Positions 62,401-64,000 of a stretch of 64,000 nt of DNA are shown here, piece by piece (within the stretch, counting starts at the first letter, position 1; every line of letters starts with the position of its first letter). The stretch is from positions 310,001 through 374,000 of the forward strand of contig JAUTXW010003390.1 in assembly GCA_030620095.1 (NCBI GenBank). The letters are read 5' to 3'. A model generated the notes under the pieces. The model searched no databases. It saw nothing but the letters and a program-made list of their open reading frames with translations, and had not been told where the DNA came from. The position numbers were made by a program, and so were the translations under genes. This DNA comes from Kuschelorhynchus macadamiae (Eukaryota; Arthropoda; Insecta; Coleoptera; Curculionidae).

Positions 62401-63421
62401 AAGATAAAAATGTTAGTCATCTCTTTAAGATTTATTTCACACAAACGAAATAAGTAAAAACACCAACACTGTCCCCAAATATCACATTTAGTCATGAATA
62501 CGTCATAGTTATCACAAGTATTTTCATTGAAGTAACCGAAACTTGGTGTCGCCACGTTCTGTTTAAGCTGAGACTACTTAGTCATTACCAATATGGGAAC
62601 AATTTTATGGTAACTATTTCGAGAATAGCATGTAACTGTGACTTTGACTATTACGTAGATAGTACGGAATTGTGTAGTTCCATTTAAGTAGCCAAATAGT
62701 AATAATTCACCCTATTCGTCACTTCCTTATTGCTGTCTTTATTTAATCCGTTTTAAAAATATGTATGGTTCGTTTTAATACAAACAAAATAGTTATGGCG
62801 ACTACAAACATTCAAATTGGGAATATGGTGTAGAGCGTAATTATAGAATGCGTTATTTGTATTTGAGGTAGGATACATGCGTTTCACTTAGTTTTCTGGC
62901 TATGCTAAGGACCTAAAATTAAAACGCAGACAGGTGAATATGCTGATGATAGTCGTAAAAAAATTACGCGCCTTTAAATTTTGTTAATTTTCAATACATT
63001 TTGGTCAAATATATTGCCCAGTTTACCAAAATTGTAATTTTAGACTTTGGTTTAAATAGTAATTATCATTAAATATCTTATTATAAAGAATGATTCTTTT
63101 TTTAACGTAATGTTTAATTTCTATGCATTTTTAATCTTTAAACTCACAAAAACAAACATCATAACTAAATATTTACAGGGGAGATGAAAATAAATAAAGA
63201 CGTTCTATTGGACTTTGACTTTTAGGTTGGCTGCATTTCTTTACTGAGAAAATTACTTAACATGAAGTGTCTACGACTGCTCCCAGACGCTTTTATAGTT
63301 TTGGCTTCTTTAAATACGCAATTGTCACTTATACCCAATTACACTGGAGTCTTGGACACTAAGGTGGTACGAATAAAGTTATCTACAAAGTTCCCATTAA
63401 ATCTATACTGTATATTCTTAC
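62401..63421. other. AT-rich DNA, nothing recognised
   Basis: The open frames at 62358-62555 (-) and 63262-63468 (+) are not recognised. If the minus-strand exon candidate is real, this would be its intron. Confidence 0.3.
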
Positions 63422-63663
63422 CAAGCGGTTACAATTTGCGAACATTCCGCCAGTTCTTTAAAATTTAATGCGTTGTGTCGTAGCATGCGGAGAGTTGCGG
63501 TGCTTGAGTCACTTGTTTCGTTTTTATTTTTTGTTTCCTTAAAATACCGCTTCAGGTTTTTTCGTTCAGGTATGACATAACCAAGTTGTGCTATTTTTAT
63601 TTTTTTTATAAAATGTGGCTGATTGACGAAAGCTACTTTTTTTCTTATAGTATGTGAAGCCAT
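63422..63663 (-). CDS. Candidate first coding exon of an unidentified gene (tentative)
   Basis: The minus-strand ATG at 63663 (MASHTIRKKVAFVNQPHFIK...) opens a basic, charged peptide of about 80 residues ending at CTTG|GTAAGAATA, a good donor with GT at 63421-63420. The frame also extends upstream to an ATG at 63702. The peptide has no motif I recognise (no Cys pairs, no signal peptide, no membrane segment). Base composition is less AT-rich than the surroundings, which is why it is listed. It could be a real host exon or a chance frame; no acceptor or second exon can be fixed. Confidence 0.3.
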
Positions 63664-63702
63664 TGTGAACCATTTTAACTTGTTACTCGTAGACGATAAC
63701 AC

Positions 63703-64000
63703 AACACATACACAACTAATTAATAGCTGTAAACCGAATTACAATAATGACTTTATAAGGACAGCGACAATAATAGAAACCCAACCGCCAAATTATCGTT
63801 AGTTTTTCGTTAATGTTTTACTTTAATAAAAATCTGTTCGAACTATCTAGTACAAACTTACTTTTTCATTTAGATTTTTAATAAATAACAATGTTTGTGC
63901 AAGCGATTAACGAGAGTTGTCTGCCAAGTGAGTTTAGTAACGTAATATGTACTGAAGAAGGCCTACAAAATAAAGTTTCTTTTATGTTAATCTTAGAGAG
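63703..64000. other. Window end, nothing recognised
   Basis: If the minus-strand exon is real, its promoter would lie here. No core promoter element could be supported. Confidence 0.3.

Overview
The window is AT-rich animal DNA, most likely from an insect genome and plausibly a beetle. It has long (TA)n tracts, GT-AG introns, and decayed LINE, Tc1/mariner, Penelope-like and LTR elements. There are no bacterial features. The organism is inferred from content only.

One host gene is clear. A C2H2 zinc-finger transcription factor on the + strand is split over three coding exons (13443-14923, 16690-16887, 26866-28111). The exons join in frame to a 974-residue product that I identify as charlatan (chn), the insect REST/NRSF-like regulator, mainly from its N-terminal motif YEDMFKEITRKLYGE and its finger cluster. 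Exon 2 is 66 codons and phase-symmetric, so it can be skipped without loss of frame.

The 10-kb second intron holds the most striking structure. Three Penelope-like element (PLE) loci (18014-20761, 20861-23793, 23882-26700) lie one after another, separated only by (TA)n arrays. Each locus is a head-to-head pair of 5'-truncated copies, with both 3' ends facing (TA)n. They encode a YVDD reverse transcriptase fused to a GIY-YIG endonuclease. Their 3' regions carry hammerhead-ribozyme-like cores.

Upstream (1-13.4 kb) is a field of decayed elements: LINE fragments (3480-3809, 7899-8170, 11566-12360), a mariner-type transposase relic (8523-9000), a rearranged Tc1-like element (9708-10841), a probable MITE (7383-7624) and an isolated GC/CpG-rich island (about 950-1175).

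Downstream (28.7-64 kb) no host gene is recognised. This part holds a foldback element with two tRNA-like sequences in its arms (29143-29722), a modular 'GCCGCCATTTTG' repeat family, and a 2-kb transposon relic with arms of about 610 bp (40832-42806). It also holds a 9.3-kb LTR retrotransposon (46823-56137) with near-identical 1.48-1.49 kb LTRs, a PBS, a PPT and a 4-bp target duplication but no recognisable gag or pol, followed by further MITEs and transposase relics. One exon-like open frame on the minus strand near 63.4-63.7 kb might be a host exon.
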